Shown piece after piece: positions 1 through 11,650 of a stretch of 64,000 nucleotides of DNA; positions within the stretch are counted from its first letter, which is position 1, and each line of letters opens with the position of its first letter. The notes under the pieces are model-generated. The model was given only the letters and a program-made list of their open reading frames with translations, did not search any database and was not told the origin of the DNA. Made by a program: the position numbers and the translations under genes. This DNA is from Protopterus annectens (Eukaryota; Chordata; Ceratodontiformes; Protopteridae), in assembly GCF_019279795.1 (NCBI RefSeq), contig NC_056733.1, forward strand, positions 1,419,878,656 to 1,419,942,655, written 5' to 3'.

Positions 1-671
1 CAAGCACTAAAACCAGCTATCTTACATCAAGAGGATCTCCATGCACCCTTGTAGCAGAAGTCTGTAGCTCCAGACCCATCTGAATTGGGGATTTCTGGAA
101 TAAGGCTCTGTGTGGGGCTTTCCTATTGGTAGTTTGTGTTAAAACTGTTTAAATTCACACGTATTTAAGCCTTGCCTTTGCTCAAAGCTGCACACTGCTC
201 AACAGGGATTAGTGGTGCCCTGTATAGATGCAAATGCCTAGATATAACTTTTTCTCTAGACAACAGTCAGTGGAACCCTCACAGGCTTCCCTGCTGCACT
301 GTGGGCAACTCAGCTGCACACTGACAACCATTTTCTCTTACAGCAAACAAATACAGTATGTGAGAGATGTAACTAAACTATGAAACTGAAATCAATGCTC
401 TCACTTCACAATAAACAAGACACCAAAGAGGTTGCCAGCACACACACCTCTCCTCTCATACAAGATAAAGTCATGACACATAAACCCACATATGTGGACA
501 TATTCTTTAAGAGCCTACTAAAACACCAGAGAACTCCCAAGTGCAAACAACTCACACTTACTATAATACAACAACCAAAACATACTACACATAACAACAC
601 ACATACCAGTGTTTCAGCGAATAAGCCCCTAAGGGAGAACATCTCAAAACCAAACCAAAAAACAAAACCAA
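1..671. other. No recognised feature; A/C-rich flank
   Basis: I recognise no gene or repeat family here. Positions about 540-671 are rich in A and C, with short CA-type runs. The open frames are short and low-complexity. The stretch ends where a 55-bp copy of the adjacent LINE 5' UTR sequence begins, so it is probably the flank of that LINE. Confidence 0.5.
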
Positions 672-3600
672 AAAAGTGTAAAAGTAGAAACCCATTCTGC
701 TCCCCACAAGGATTTTTCTGTGAAACTTGCTGTTCCCGCCTATTCCTGCTCTAACTTACTGAATACTCCCTATCGGACATTCTTCCCAAGAACCCACAAT
801 CAAGGACATTAAAGTGTAAAAGTAGAAACCCATTCTGCTCCCCACAAGGATTGTTCTGTGAAAGTATGTCCAGTGCTTTATCCATTGTACATTACTGAAG
901 GTTATACATACTTTCTAGCAGCTCTCTGTACGCTTTCCTGCCAGGTTAGCCAGCAGCCAAAGCTTTTCCCATTTCCTGCCCACCAACGTACCCTATACTT
1001 CCTCTTTCGTAAATTTATTTTTTCTTCTTGTCCACTAAACAACGCACTCCTCCCTTGCTTATTCTCTACCCTTCTCTGTAGTATGCAAGCTCCTTCCTCT
1101 CCCCTTCCTGATTTTCTCCTGTAGTGGTCTCTGTTGTATCATACTGACTGCCCACTAGGTGGCGCTCCTATTCCATTTTGCTCTCTCCACTTTCATTCCT
1201 TCTCTTCTCCTTATCCTTACCCTTATAGTTCTCAGACTATCCTACTACTCCATCCCTTACCATCCTCCCTGGATTACCTGTCCTCTTCTCCACTCTACAT
1301 ATACTCATCTCTATTTTCCCTTATATGTCTCTGTTCCTTCTTCTTCTGTCATTTCTTTACATCTATCCACTACTCTAATTTGCTGCCAGTCTTACATCTT
1401 ACTTCACAGCTGTGCAAGCTTACCTTCTGGCTCTCATACTCCACTGATTGTTTTCCTCCCATTTCTACTTCCTTTGGCTCTTGTCCTCTCTTCCCTTATT
1501 TTTCTTTTCTTCCTCCACTCAGGGTCCTTCTCCTCCTCCCCTCTCCCCTTGCCAACTAGTTCATGATCTGATCCCTATACCTTTTTCTTTCAACTCTACT
1601 CTCCCTATCCTTTCCCCTTTTGACTGCCTGTGTATATACTATACTCTCCACCTGCTGCTGCTTACTTCACAGCTTCTGGTCTGCAACTGCACCTTCTGAT
1701 TACTCTCCCTCCCCTCTCAGCTCTCTCACTCCTCCCCCTTCTGCCTAACTTCCTCCCCCCACTCTATTTAGCGACCCCATCCAAGGAGGTGCCATCTTTA
1801 GTTCCTTACTCGTGCTCCTGGCTGCTGTGCATCCCTGGCTTCGGCGTTCACATTTGTTCTTTTTCTAACAGTATGTATAACCTCTGAGAGTCAGTCGCTA
1901 AACCAATGTTAAACTGCAGTTTTTGTTGTACCTGCCTAAATGGTTAGCTTGAATAAGCGAACTTAGATAATGTGTTATGCCTGCCTGCAATGTCAGCTTT
2001 ATAATTGAAGTGCATGTTATTGCTCTCTGGTACTAACGCTCACTCATTGTAGTGCTTTGCACTCAGCTTGTGTTGTAATCTGTTATAAACTTCCTTTTTC
2101 ATTTTTACCTTGCCATGCTCTGTCGCTTTATTTGTGGTTGCAATTTAGCTTACATGCTTTTGCCGTCGTTTTAACTGTAGCTGTATTAATTGCCTATATT
2201 TGCATTTATGTTTGCATTTATTCTTTTTTCTTTCATTTTCTTATTTCCCATCTGTATCCTGATGCACTGAATGCTTTACTTTGTTACTAGGGCTGTTCTT
2301 AAACTGTTTAATATAAGCGATGCTAGCATTTGTAAATGAAAAGCTGTTTTCTGGATTACCCATTACAGATATGCAAACGCTCACGCTTAGACTCCCCTGA
2401 TTAGCCCGCTACTCCTACAACAACTATACTAGGCTAGTTTAGTTACTCAATCCCAATGCTTTCCTTCCTCGGAAAAGCGTTTGTTCATACCAGCATTTAG
2501 TTACTATGCAGGGCATGTTTAACAGATGTAAACAAATTGTGTTATTAGTACTAAACCTATAACCTTTCAATATCTGGTTCCAAATACTGTGCAGTCGCAC
2601 TTCTAACTCAGCGCTCTGCACGTGGAGCCTGCAAATAGCCGTTTTGGGTTTTGGGTTACATAAAATTCTGGAAATGTGCAAGTTGCACTCTAACTGACTC
2701 CGAACACTGTGCAGTCGCCTTATTACTTCAGCGCTCTGCATGTGGAGTCTGCAAATTGCTGTTTGGGAATTGAGACATGCAAATTTACTGGAAATGTGCA
2801 ATTAACACACAAAGTGGCTCCGAATACTGTGCAGTTGCACTGTTATCTCTGCGCTCTGCACGTGGAGTCTGCAAACTGCTGTTTTGGACTGTGTTACACA
2901 AATTTACCTGAAATGTGCAAGTCGCCCACAAACTGACTCTAAATACTGTGCAGTCACACTATTATCTTCAGCGCCCGGCAAGTGGAGTCTAACAATCAAC
3001 CGCTTTAGGGCTTATCTTACTCTACTCTTTCTGTGCTTTCTTTTGTGATTTACTCATAATTGAATGTGCATATCATAAGTTCACAGAGCTGCTCATACAA
3101 TTTTTGAGTTTGGTTGTTTCTGAATATGTGCTTAACTTAAGTTTATAGATCTGCTTACACAATTTCGCAAACCTTACCTGTGTATGTTATAACTGCCTGT
3201 TTACAAACTCATGTTCCTGTACTGTATGTTTCATTACCCTTTTTCTCTCCTTGCTTGTTCCAGCTTGCTGTTCCCGCCTATTCCTGCTCTAACTTACTGA
3301 ATACTCCCTATCGGACGTTCTTCCCAAGAACCCACAATCAAGGACATTAAAGTGTAAAAGTAGAAACCCATTCTGCTCCCCACAAGGATTTTTCTGTGAA
3401 AGTATGTCCAGTGCTTTATCCATTGTACATTACTGAAGGTTATACATACTTTCTAGCAGCTCTCTGTATGCTTTCCTGCCAGGTTAGCCAGCAGCCAAAG
3501 CTTTTCCCATTTCCTGCCCACCAACATACCCTATACTTCCTCTTTCGTAAATTTATTTTTTCTTCTTGTCCACTAAACAACGCACTCCTCCCTTGCTTAT

Positions 3601-4316
3601 TCTCTACCCTTCTCTGTAGTATGCAAGCTCCTTCCTCTCTCCTTCCTGATTTTCTCATGTAGGGGTCTCTGTTGTATCATCTGACTGCCCACTAGGTGGC
3701 ACTCCTATTCCATTTTGCTCTCTCCACTTTCATTCCTTCTCTTCTCCTTATCCTTACCCTTATAGTTCTCTGACTATCCTACTACTCCATCCCTTACCAT
3801 CCTCCCTGGATTACCTGTCCTCTTCTCCACTCTACATACACTCATCTCTATTTCCCCTTATATGTCTCTATTCCTTCTTCTTCTGTCATTTCTTTACATC
3901 TATCCACTACTCTAATTTGCTGCCAGTCTTACATCTTACTTCACAGCTGTGCAAGCTTACCTTCTGGCTCTCATACTCCACTGATTGTTTTCCTCCCATT
4001 TCTACTTCCTTTGGCTCTTCCCGCTCTGTTCGCCCTGCGGGCTCACTCCGCTCCCCTACCCTGCCCCCAATTCCCACCCGCCCCCAGTACCTCTACATTT
4101 ATTCCTACCTAACCCCTCCTACACATTCCAATCAGCCTCTCTCTATCTTCTCCTCATTACCCCTCCCATTTGTGACTCCTCCCACTCCACTTAACCTGTA
4201 CTCCTACCTACATTAAGACTCATTTTTCACATCCTCTTCTACTTCCTTACCTCTCCTCCTCAATTAGCCTGCAAACTTCTTAACTTTTCTCTCCTCAATC
4301 CCCCTCCACTCTAAGT
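672..4316 (+). repeat. 5' UTR of family-A LINE with tandem monomers
   Basis: The block at 727-1480 recurs almost unchanged at 3266-4018, a period of about 2538 bp. A third fragment (672-726) matches 811-865 and 3350-3403 and is joined directly to a monomer start at 727. So the element carries at least one complete monomer, one partial monomer and a 55-bp scrap. The plus strand is strongly C/T-rich from about 1130 to 1780 and from 3660 to 4316. Tandem 5' monomers act as promoters in some other LINEs such as mouse L1; a promoter role here is inference. At about 4018 the second monomer diverges into a short GC-rich patch that leads to the ORF. Confidence 0.75.
2575..2990 (+). repeat. 120-bp tandem repeat (about 3.5 units) in LINE 5' UTR
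   Basis: The motif ctgtgcagt recurs at about 2587, 2707, 2827 and 2947, an exact 120-bp spacing. Each unit also carries a gcgctctgca element and an aaatgtgcaa element. Units differ from each other by roughly 10-20%. The array lies inside the first 5' monomer and is absent from the shorter second one. Confidence 0.8.
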
Positions 4317-7300
4317 ATGCCCTCCCAAATCCTTCACACAATTCTTGTCCCATGCTCCCTTCTTGCACTTCTAATTCCTCTCTGTCTTGCTACTTCCTAC
4401 TCTCCCATAGCTCCCTTACACCTACCCACTTCTCAAACTATCCATTGCACTCACTCTCAACCTGCTTTTATTACCCACTACAACACCATATCTTCCTCTC
4501 TTATTCCTCCTAAACTACTGTACCTATTCCTTCCTAAACTCCTCTCATATACAACAACTACCTTCACTGTTACACTAATACCATCTCCAAACAACTTCCT
4601 TCTCAATAAATCCAAACGACTAAAAGCTAATCCCTATAATGACCTAGCCTTATCTGGAGATATCCATCCCAACCCTGGTCTTTGCTTCACAACTAACAAC
4701 TCTCTCCACCCACCCCCTACTTCTTTCATAGCACACTCCAACTCCACTCTTCCCTCTTCCTCTCCTACCTCCTCTCTTAACTCCCTTAAGTTCTTTACTA
4801 TAAATGCCCAGAGCCTAAATAATAAAATACACCAAATACAAGCTTGGATTTGCCACAACCAACCTGACATCTTAGCCATCTCTGAAACTTGGCTAAAACC
4901 CCATACTGCAGACTCCGAAATCCTACCTCCTGGTTACCAAATCCATAGAAGTGACCGTTTAAACAGAAAAGGAGGAGGCTCTGCACTAATCTACTCTTAC
5001 CTTCTCTCAGTAATCCCTCTACAAACTCCAATTCCACAATTCAAAAATTCTGAACTAACAGCTAGTCTCCTACAACTAAATAAACATAAAAATATCTGCA
5101 TTATCTCCCTTTATATATCCCCTGGTGACAACATCTCTACCCTTGAAAATATTCTTCACTGGGCCTCAACCGAAATAAAATTCGAAACCTTCATCCTAGG
5201 CAATGTTAATATTGACTGGAATAAAATTAACTCACCTTCTCCCTCCTTATTCATTAACCTGTACAACTTTACCCAAGTAATTCACACTATCACACACCCA
5301 AATAAACACCACCCCCCAGGATCCATCATCGACTGGATCTTAGTCTCCCACCCAAACAAAATAACACTCTCTGGCACTATCCCAGACACCTTTAGTGACC
5401 ATCTCCCTGCATTCATACATCGCTCAACCAACACCACTAAACATCAGCACCATTACATCCACACTTGTAATCTCAGCAACTTCAACCCCACAAAACTTTC
5501 CAACACTCTTAAACACATTAACTGGCAAATCCTAAATACTCTTCCCCTTGACAACGCAGTAGAACATTTTAACTCCATTTTCCTAAAGATTCTCAACTCC
5601 CAAGCCCCACCAAGAAACAAATGAGTCAAAACTAATTCTGCTCCATGGCTTTCCAAAGAAACCAAACAAATCATGAATTGTAGGGACAAATACTGGAAGC
5701 TCTACCAGAAAAATAAGATGCCTTCCACCCTGCTTCAATACACCCAACTTCGCAACCAAGCAAAAAAACTAATCATCTCTGATAAAAAAAACTATTATAA
5801 TAAACTTCAGTCTAACAATAACGTTAACCCAAAACAATTCTGGAAATCTATTAATTCCCTACTCCACCCAGGATCCAGGAATAATCCCTGCCCAGACCCT
5901 AGCATAACTGACTCAGAACTCAGCTCTTTCTTTAACACATTTTTTACTGACTCTATAGCTAATCTTACCAAATCTTTCCCAGACAACAATCCTTCCTACT
6001 CTCATTCCTCTACTCCCTCCTACCCTATTAACTCCCCTCCTAATTTCCATCTCAAACCTGTTCCAACTACTTTTATAAAAAGACTTCTCACTAAACTAAA
6101 GCCTTGCTCAAATGCCCCTGACAACATACCCTCCTCCTTCCTCAAAGCTGCTGCTGAAGGTATTGCCATCTCTATCAGCATCCTAATCAATAGATCTTTA
6201 AAAGAATCTTACGTACCCAAACTCTGGCATGCTGCCTTCATCCTTCCTCTTCATAAAGGAGGCAAAAACACTAATATCTCCAACTTCCGCCCAATCGCCC
6301 TTCTTTCACCTATATCAAAAATTCTTGAAAAATGTGTCCACCACCAACTTATGCCTTTCTTAACCCAAAATAACCTCATAACTCCCACCCAGCATGGTTT
6401 CTGCCCTGGCCACAACACCATTACCGCCTTACTATCCTTCTTAGAAACAGTAAATCGGGCCCGAGACTCCGGTTTACTAGTATCCTCAACACTACTTGAT
6501 CTTTCTAAAGCCTTCGACACTATCTCCCACAAACACCTTCTCTGCCATCTCTCTAACCTTCATCTCTCCCCTGAAACCCTCTCCTGGTTCTTCAGCTACC
6601 TATCTGACAGATCACAAGCTGTCAGATGGAATAACTCTACCTCCTCCTTCCTGCCCACACCCACCGGTGTTCCCCAGGGATCCATCCTTGGACCCATGCT
6701 CTTCAACATCTTCATAAATAACCTTCACACTGTCATCCCTGACACAACAGTTATCCAATACGCTGATGACTCCACCTTAGTTTGCTCCGCTGCCAACCTG
6801 CCAGAACTACTGTCAAAAACTCAAATAGCTTTTTCCACTACCGAGAACTGGATGCACTGCAACCACCTCTCTCTCAACTTTAATAAATCTAAAATACTTC
6901 TCTTCCCACTCACCAGGGCCTACTCCTTCGACAAAAATGCTTTCAAAGTCCTTAGCCAAAGCAACCCTGCCATAGAAGTGGTTCCTTCTGCTAAACTCCT
7001 TGGTATCACCATAGATGAATACCTTAAATTTGATATCCACGTACAACAAAACATCAAGAAAACCCACCAAAAACTTGGTATGCTCTACAGGAATAACCGC
7101 TTTCTCTCCAACTCCTCCAGGCATACTTTAGCAACTACCTATCTCCTTCCTTCCTTACTATATGGAGCCCCTCTTCTAACTAACCGTTCTTCTTCCATCA
7201 CCTCTAAACTTGAAACTTGCTATAATAAAATCTCCAAATTCGCAACCAAATCCAAAACCTGTACTCACCACTGCCTCACCCTACAATCATTGAACTGGCT

Positions 7301-7622
7301 GGAACTCCCTAACTACCTCGACTACCTCCAACTTACCACTGCTCACAAATTAATATTCTTTCCAAATAAGTGCCCAGCACTAACAAACATCCTTCCCCCT
7401 TACATCCCAACCAGATCCCTGAGATCTGAACATCAAAATTTAATCTCTATTCATAAACCCAAACGCCCTGCAGGCCAACTCCTTCTCTCTTTCATTGTAG
7501 GCAAAAAATGGAACTCTCTTCCTCCCTCACTTAGGACGATACCTGACCCCGAATCTTTCAAGACACAACTTTTTTCATTTCTATCTTCCAAACGCAAATT
7601 CTCCTCCTTTCACCCTACATAA
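4317..7622 (+). pseudogene. LINE ORF2: AP endonuclease-reverse transcriptase, one in-frame stop
   Basis: This encodes the polyprotein that nicks the target and reverse-transcribes the LINE RNA. Two open parts, 4317-5624 and 5673-7622, are in the same frame and are separated only by one TGA at 5622-5624, so the ancestral ORF was about 1102 codons. The N-terminal ~110 residues are hydrophobic and S/T/P-rich and end in a 2A-like motif. The endonuclease follows (residues ~155-365): AISETWL, RKGGGSALI, LGNVNIDW (normally GDFN, so D to N) and SDHLPAF. The RT contains LLDLSKAFDTIS (~6490), GVPQGSILGP (~6665) and QYADD (~6757), followed by thumb and C-terminal regions. The upstream ATG at 4317 is the first in frame; the true start could lie elsewhere. 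With one nonsense change and the D to N change this copy is probably dead, though it is a young one. Confidence 0.9.
4653..4682 (+). other. Degenerate 2A-like motif (SGDIHPNPGL)
   Basis: Residues ~113-122 of the LINE ORF read SGDIHPNPGL. Viral and LINE 2A ribosome-skipping peptides end in D(V/I)ExNPGP, and GDIHPNPGP-type versions are known in APE-type LINEs. Here the final P is L, the position where skipping would occur, so activity is doubtful in this copy. It lies just before the endonuclease domain, the usual place for such motifs. Confidence 0.6.
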
Positions 7623-8067
7623 ATACAAATAAATTTCCCCATAGAGCCTACTAAACTCCTGATGCAAACTTCACTACTTCCTCTCCTTTGCTATTTACCT
7701 TACACAAACCTAATCCATCACCTTCTGATCATTCAATTTCTCTCTCAACTCTTAGCATGTATATAACACAACTATCCAGTAATCACTGATGCCTATTTCT
7801 TGACAATTGATTCTTATTGCTCTGAATATAAAAACCTGCAACCTTTGTCTCATTGCATGTACAATGGCAATTTATTATTTTACTATACCTGTTTTCTATG
7901 AATTCATACATGTATTTTACCTTTGTATTTGGCATTTTTTGTAACCTCTAATTGTGTTTCTTATGGAGCTTTTCTCCCCGGGCCTCCACTGAAAATGGGC
8001 ACATTCTGGCCCAGTGGACTTCCCCGGTAATCAAACTGAAATAAATAAATAATAATAAATAAATAAA
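7623..8067 (+). repeat. LINE 3' UTR with terminal hairpin and AATA tail
   Basis: The last ~100 bp fold well. GGAG-cttttc-CTCC forms a small hairpin at 7965. A second stem pairs CCGGG and CCACTG (about 7977-7990) with CAGTGG and CCCGG (8012-8027). An AAAT/AATA-type tail follows (8038-8067). The same structure occurs in five other places in this window, so it is probably the RNA end recognised by the family's RT. Confidence 0.75.
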
Positions 8068-8085
8068 TGCCCTGGTCATAGGAGA

Positions 8086-9532
8086 TGTGAAGGCTGCCAA
8101 CCCAGCTAGCTAGAATTTAGTAAATAATTCTATGTCATTGTAAATATTAATATGATCCATAGGCTTGTCTATAAATTTAAGTAACCTGTATGTTATGCAC
8201 TGAGCTTCAAAAATGTAACCATAGTGCTCCCTGCTGGAAAAGAGCAAAAATGTATATGGACTATATGCCTCTGGAAATGTATGTTTTCGTAGTGAAAACT
8301 GGGATATACAGAGTTAACTTGCAAACTCTGAGAAAATAAGTAAAGAGTTTTACAATTGTGTTTACCATAGCTAGAAGACAGAATGCCTACAGCTAGAGTT
8401 CCTTTCTATTAACTTAAGACAGAAATAATTACTAGGTTTAAAATGTAAAAGTGTTAATTGTTTTACGACTTCCAGTTTCAGGCAAGCCTTTAAGAGATAA
8501 GTATTTTTCATAGAGGCATGTTAAATTCTGTTGGTACCTGTTTAGCCTGGGAACTAGAGGCACATGTCAAATAGTGATGTCATCTAGCTAACCCATCAGT
8601 AATGTGTATTATTAATTTAAGAACTGTCTCAGATAGAAAATCTGTTCATTTTGTATTTATCTCTGGACCTAGAAACATTCACCCAGCACTTCTACCTGTT
8701 TGTTGCTCTGTATGTAAGACTTAGATTACAGTGATTTCTCTTAGAGATAGATAGGAACTTAGTAAGATTAGTTTAGATGTTTTCTGTATTTATGTGAGAC
8801 TGTCCTGCAATGTTGTTTTAAACTATTTCCTTTGATTCTAAACTCTGTTGTCACTGTATTGAGTTATTTAGTATTGTCTTGTTCTGTTATTATTTATTAT
8901 GAAATATATTTAAACCTTTTAATTGTAGCTGATTTGTTAGAGATATTTAAGCTCTTAGAGTACTTGCATATGTATTTGGTAACACTGTACAGGCCACTCC
9001 TAAATAGCCTTCAAGTCTTGGACACACTTACCATTTGGATAATAGTAACATTACACAGTATAATTGGTCACCCTTTGGGAAGGGCCTTATAGTAGCTGAT
9101 AAGAGTAGTTGGTGACAGCTGGTACTACCTTATAATCTGGGCAGAAGGGGGCACAGCTATTGAACCTGCGCCAGCCTTCCCCAGGAGTGGCTTTGTGTTT
9201 GCATATAAATCAGATCTCAAAGTGTGTATGTGTGTGTCAGCTACTTGTGCAGGGACATGAAGCACTGGTTGGACAGAGAGGGTGCTGGAGGTTTTGGCTT
9301 GTCCACTCAGCTGAGATCTTAACCCTATAGCTGTGCCAGTGGGGTGTCTTATTGGGGATCTGGAGAAGTGAAGAGGAACCAGCCCCAGACTGACTGTGAT
9401 CTCTGTGTGCTCTTAAGGGAAATTGTACTTTACTGTGTGTACTTGTCATCCTTCCAATGTACACGTCCCTCAATGGTGTTAGTGGTGAGGATTGAGGCTT
9501 CTTGATTACTCGACCAGTGCAGTGGCATCACA
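8086..9532 (+). repeat. 5' LTR of Gmr1-type element
   Basis: It aligns with 14388-16134 and, in reverse, with 53860-55058. It opens TGTGAAGGCTGCCA and closes GGCATCACA, giving short inverted ends TGTGA/TCACA. Its length is about 1447 bp. The start could be two bases later (TGAAGG), since the 3' LTR shows only that form. No host duplication can be checked because the 3' LTR is truncated. Confidence 0.75.
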
Positions 9533-9640
9533 TATTAATTGTTTGGCAGTGGTGGGATAGCTGCATCATATATTAATTGGTTGATAGTGGTGAGTTAGCC
9601 ACATCACATATTAATGGGATTGTAGTGGTGTGGATGTTGA
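9526..9640 (+). repeat. 38-bp triplicated leader at the LTR/internal junction
   Basis: The phrase catca(c/t)atattaat starts at 9526, 9564 and 9602, an exact 38-bp spacing, each followed by a variant of tggcagtggtg. The first unit straddles the LTR end, so the region where the tRNA primer site should lie is repeated. I cannot name the priming tRNA. Confidence 0.65.
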
Positions 9641-9767
9641 ATTCCTGTAGCTTGTGTACACTGAATGTGCTTGTACTCTTAATCAGCCATGCAGTGAACA
9701 TTCAGAGTTCATATCACAATTGTTTAATTTTTTTGTTAGCTTAGTTAGTCAGGGAGAGCGGGCAAGC

Positions 9768-10990
9768 ATGTCAGCAGAGGAGTATGGCAAGCTGACAAGG
9801 AGCCAGTTGGCTGAGATGTGCCAGGCTAAAGGACTGGTGCATGCCAATCTGACTAAAGCAGACATGACTGCAGCTTCAGTCACAGCTGCATCAGAGAATA
9901 GCAACCAGGAGGATGATCAGACTGGCAGTGGAGATGTACAACTCTCAGAGAATGGACAGCTCAACCTTTCCACAGAGGACTTAAAAATCCATCTGGAGTT
10001 AAACAGACTTGAGCTAGGTGCCAAGCATTTGGAAAAAGAGGCAGCAGAGAGACTGAGGTGTCTAGAGACTGAGAAAAGATGAGAAACTGCTATCCCTGAA
10101 AGCTGAGGAGGAGAGGCAGAGGCAACATGAAAAGGAGATGCTGATTCTTCACCAGAGTCATGGAGGTAATGGGGAAGGGAGTAATCAAACCCCAGAAGCA
10201 ACAAAGGTCAGCACATTTCTTCCACAATTTACAGAGGGGGATAATTTTGATACTTTCATTCATATGTTTGAGAGGGGATGTAAACAGTATGATGCTGACC
10301 AAGGCTGTGGGTACAGTTCCTGACCCCCTTACTCCATGCTAAAGCTGTAACCATTCTTTCCAAACTGTCTGATAATGACTGTTTAAATTATAATGTTGTA
10401 AATAACTGTTTGCTAGAATTTTTTAAGTTAACACCTGAAGTTTATAGGAAAATATTTGTGAGCACAGACGCAAGGCAGATGAAAGTGTGTGTGAATACGT
10501 TGCTGAACTAATAACTTATTTTCATAGATGGGTGAGTGGATGTCACATCACCACTTTTGAAGGGCTGGCAAACCTTTTGGTGAGGGAACAAGCCCTTAGC
10601 ACTTTGCCTGAGGACATGAGAATCTGATTAGCTGATAGACAATGCCTTACTGTAGATGCGTTGGGGAAGAAGGGAAACCTACACCTATCAAGCAGGGCAT
10701 CCCTGCACAGGAAAGCAACACCCAGTGCTGCTCATGGGTCTTAATGAACCCATGGTGGGCAGCCCAGACTGCCTCAACAGAATCTGCCAGTAGCAGGGGA
10801 AGCTACTAGTCCAGGAACACATCCAGGACCTAGAGTTAAATGTTTTAAATGCAACCAGTGCGCCATGTCGCATATAGATGTCCACAGAGGCAAGGCAGGG
10901 AATAAAAGATGGAAGAGCCAGTAAGTGGGAATGACAAAATGCCAACAGTAGGTTCTCTTTAGACAACAAGGGTACCAAACTACCACAAGA
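9768..10990 (+). pseudogene. gag of Gmr1-type Gypsy element, frameshifted
   Basis: Capsid-type polyprotein. The likely start is the ATG at 9768 (MSAEEYGKLTRSQLAEMC), followed by an acidic and helical region. A frameshift at about 10077 moves the reading to another frame, where a charged coiled-coil-like stretch runs into FLPQFTEGDNFDTFIHMFE (10212-10280). That resembles the SCAN-like capsid region of vertebrate Gypsy gag. More frame breaks follow. A nucleocapsid knuckle remnant, CFKCNQCAMSHIDVH, is visible at about 10837. At least three frame changes or stops make it non-functional. The spacing to the protease is normal. Confidence 0.7.
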
Positions 10991-11650
10991 GGTTATATCC
11001 TTAGTGACTGGCAAAAAGACCATTGCTAAGAGAGACATAGCCTCTGACTTAACCATTGTGAAGCCTGCAATGGTTACAGAGGAGCACTACTTGCCTGGGC
11101 AGTCTACTCCAGTCAGAGCTTTAGGAGGGGCTCCATTCCAAATACCTTTGGCTAGGGTTCACCTTGACTGGGAGGGTGGAAAAAGAAGTCAGCAAGTAGG
11201 TGTATTTGAGGCTATCACTGCAGATGTCCTGATGGGGAATGATTTTGATAATGCAGTACTATGTGTTCATGCAGTTACACACAGTCAGGCTTGGAGACAA
11301 GCATGTGGGTCTGGTAGCCTGGGGGAGACCCAGACAGACTGCACACTTGCAGCCAGGACTGGTGAGGTGGTTACTTCAGGGAGGGAGCTACCCTGTAGCA
11401 GTGAGACTGAAGGTGAGCCACAGCTGCTTGTGGGTACTGATGTTCCCTTGGACAGAGTGACTGCAAGAGCAGAGGTGAGTAGTAGTACTCAAGTTGACAG
11501 TGAGGCATTGCTGTCAGAGGATACAAGACTTCCTGTGGAAGGGGAGCTGGGAAGGGTTACAAAGAGAGAGTTGAGACAGGCTCAGCTCTCAGACCATACA
11601 TTAAAAGCCTTAGAGAGGTACCTAGTGAGGCACCTGATTCTCAAGGGAAG
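10991..11650 (+). pseudogene. Retropepsin-like protease region and linker of Gypsy pol
   Basis: The open frame 11004-11714 begins with a degenerate protease. The usual D(T/S)G active-site triad is replaced around SDLTIVKPAMV (about 11035-11070), and the second conserved block appears as ADVLMGNDF (about 11222). The rest, to about 11600, is a polar, low-complexity linker before the integrase. A missing active-site DTG would abolish cleavage. The assignment rests on these two blocks and on position between gag and integrase. Confidence 0.6.

Larger units (their letters stand above)
672..8067 (+). mobile_element. Long L2/Rex1-type non-LTR retrotransposon (family A, copy 1)
   Basis: A nearly complete LINE: a long pyrimidine-rich 5' UTR with repeated monomers (672-4316), one long ORF with endonuclease and reverse transcriptase (4317-7622), and a 3' UTR ending in a hairpin and an AATA/AAAT tail (to about 8067). 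Other family members lie at 19975-23170 (+), 35018-48020 (-, interrupted) and 61325-63720 (-). The endonuclease and YADD-type RT place it in the Jockey/CR1 superfamily. Its look is nearest to L2, Rex1 or Crack, but I cannot fix the clade by eye. The tail abuts the Gypsy LTR 18 bp downstream. I could not define a target-site duplication. Confidence 0.85.

Noticed and set aside
380..754. 124-codon ORF rich in Lys, Thr and Asn
   Set aside because: Low-complexity A/C-rich DNA that runs into the LINE 5' UTR. No homologous motif.
858..1699. Overlapping Ser/Leu/Pro-rich ORFs of 80-140 codons
   Set aside because: They come from pyrimidine-rich LINE 5' UTR. The frames are not consistently kept between the two monomers and no domain is visible.
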